Assembly: GCF_014174165.1 (NCBI RefSeq)
Contig: NZ_JABEQN010000003.1
Location: 186,001 to 250,000 of the forward strand
From: Gluconacetobacter dulcium
GTDB taxonomy: Bacteria > Pseudomonadota > Alphaproteobacteria > Acetobacterales > Acetobacteraceae
Direction: 5' to 3'
Length of the DNA: 64,000 nt
Numbering within the stretch: the stretch's first letter is position 1; every line of letters starts with the position of its first letter. Below the pieces are notes generated by a model. It ran no database searches. It saw nothing but the letters and a program-made list of their open reading frames with translations, and had not been told where the DNA came from. The position numbers were made by a program, and so were the translations under genes. This document shows, in pieces, positions 63,847 through 64,000 of this stretch.

Positions 63847-64000
63847 TCAGTTGGGCTTGGTCATACCGTCATGCGACGGGGCCATCATCATGCCGTCATG
63901 GCTCATCGAATCCTTGGACATCGCATTTTTCTCCATGCCGTGACCGGTGGCATCCGCATGTTTCCCCATGCCGTCTTTGGACATGGTGTTCGGCGCCATC
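63847..64000 (-). CDS. MXKDX-type pentapeptide repeat protein, partial (C-terminal end)
   Basis: The right end of the window carries the last 51 codons of a minus-strand gene. The peptide is made of loose Met-containing repeats: MSKDGM, MEKNAM, MSKDSM, MSHDGM, ending GMTKPN and stop. This is the MXKDX repeat family: short, signal-peptide-bearing, Met/Lys/Asp-rich proteins found in the envelope of many proteobacteria, with a possible metal or oxidative-stress role. The N-terminus lies beyond the window, so start and signal peptide cannot be judged. Confidence 0.75.
   Translation of the reverse strand, partial: MAPNTMSKDGMGKHADATGHGMEKNAMSKDSMSHDGMMMAPSHDGMTKPN

Overview
The window is GC-rich DNA whose open frames carry a strong G/C bias at third codon positions. 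It looks like a chromosomal segment of an acetic acid bacterium (Alphaproteobacteria, Acetobacteraceae). The pointers are a cyanide-insensitive (CIO-type) quinol oxidase, an alphaproteobacterial SOS box (GTTC-N7-GTTC) in front of imuA-imuB-dnaE2, a gum/acetan-like exopolysaccharide locus, a compact NDH-1 operon with fused NuoCD, and periplasmic oxidase/cytochrome c genes. I place it near Gluconacetobacter/Komagataeibacter-type genera by inference only. I see no tRNA, rRNA, CRISPR array, insertion sequence or prophage.

Layout. 1-1749 (minus): cydA and the start of cydB. 2025-3886 (plus): a DyP-type peroxidase ending in an encapsulin cargo-loading tail, followed by the encapsulin shell gene. 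4014-4636: two small stress-type or unknown genes. 4652-10063 (minus): imuA-imuB-dnaE2 translesion mutagenesis operon behind a LexA box. 10248-12320 (plus): a UvrD/Rep-like helicase. 12342-34424: a Wzx/Wzy-type exopolysaccharide locus. Its minus-strand arm carries the priming sugar transferase, Wzc-like kinase, three GT4s, Wzx, GT25, GT8, manC and galE, with a molbindin gene at the end. A SARP-like regulator is divergent from that arm. A second divergent pair follows: GH16 plus GT2 on minus, and Wzy, an outer-membrane barrel and a short Wza-like lipoprotein on plus. 34772-36236: a four-helix membrane protein and a YciE/DUF892 protein. 36566-42399: an RND tripartite efflux operon in the order permease, adaptor, outer-membrane factor. 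42623-57106: nuoA, B, CD, E, F, G, H, I, J, K, L, M, N, with most junctions overlapping, then a CBS-domain protein. 57962-62460: a TonB-dependent receptor, a Tat-exported D-amino-acid-oxidase-like flavoprotein and a small c-type cytochrome. 62461-64000: mostly non-coding, with a 59-aa membrane protein and the end of an MXKDX-repeat protein.

How it fits together. The respiratory genes are NDH-1, the CIO oxidase and a periplasmic flavoprotein with cytochrome c. The stress genes are the DyP nanocompartment, YciE and SOS mutasome. With the cell-surface polymer locus they match an obligately aerobic sugar/alcohol oxidiser living in biofilm and oxidative stress.

Most notable: (1) the D-amino-acid-oxidase-like protein at 60701-61984 appears circularly permuted, because the signature normally at the C-terminus of that family lies in front of the FAD-binding GxGxxG; (2) the encapsulated DyP peroxidase; (3) the short Wza-like protein paired with a barrel porin; (4) the E. 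coli-type complex I in an alphaproteobacterium.
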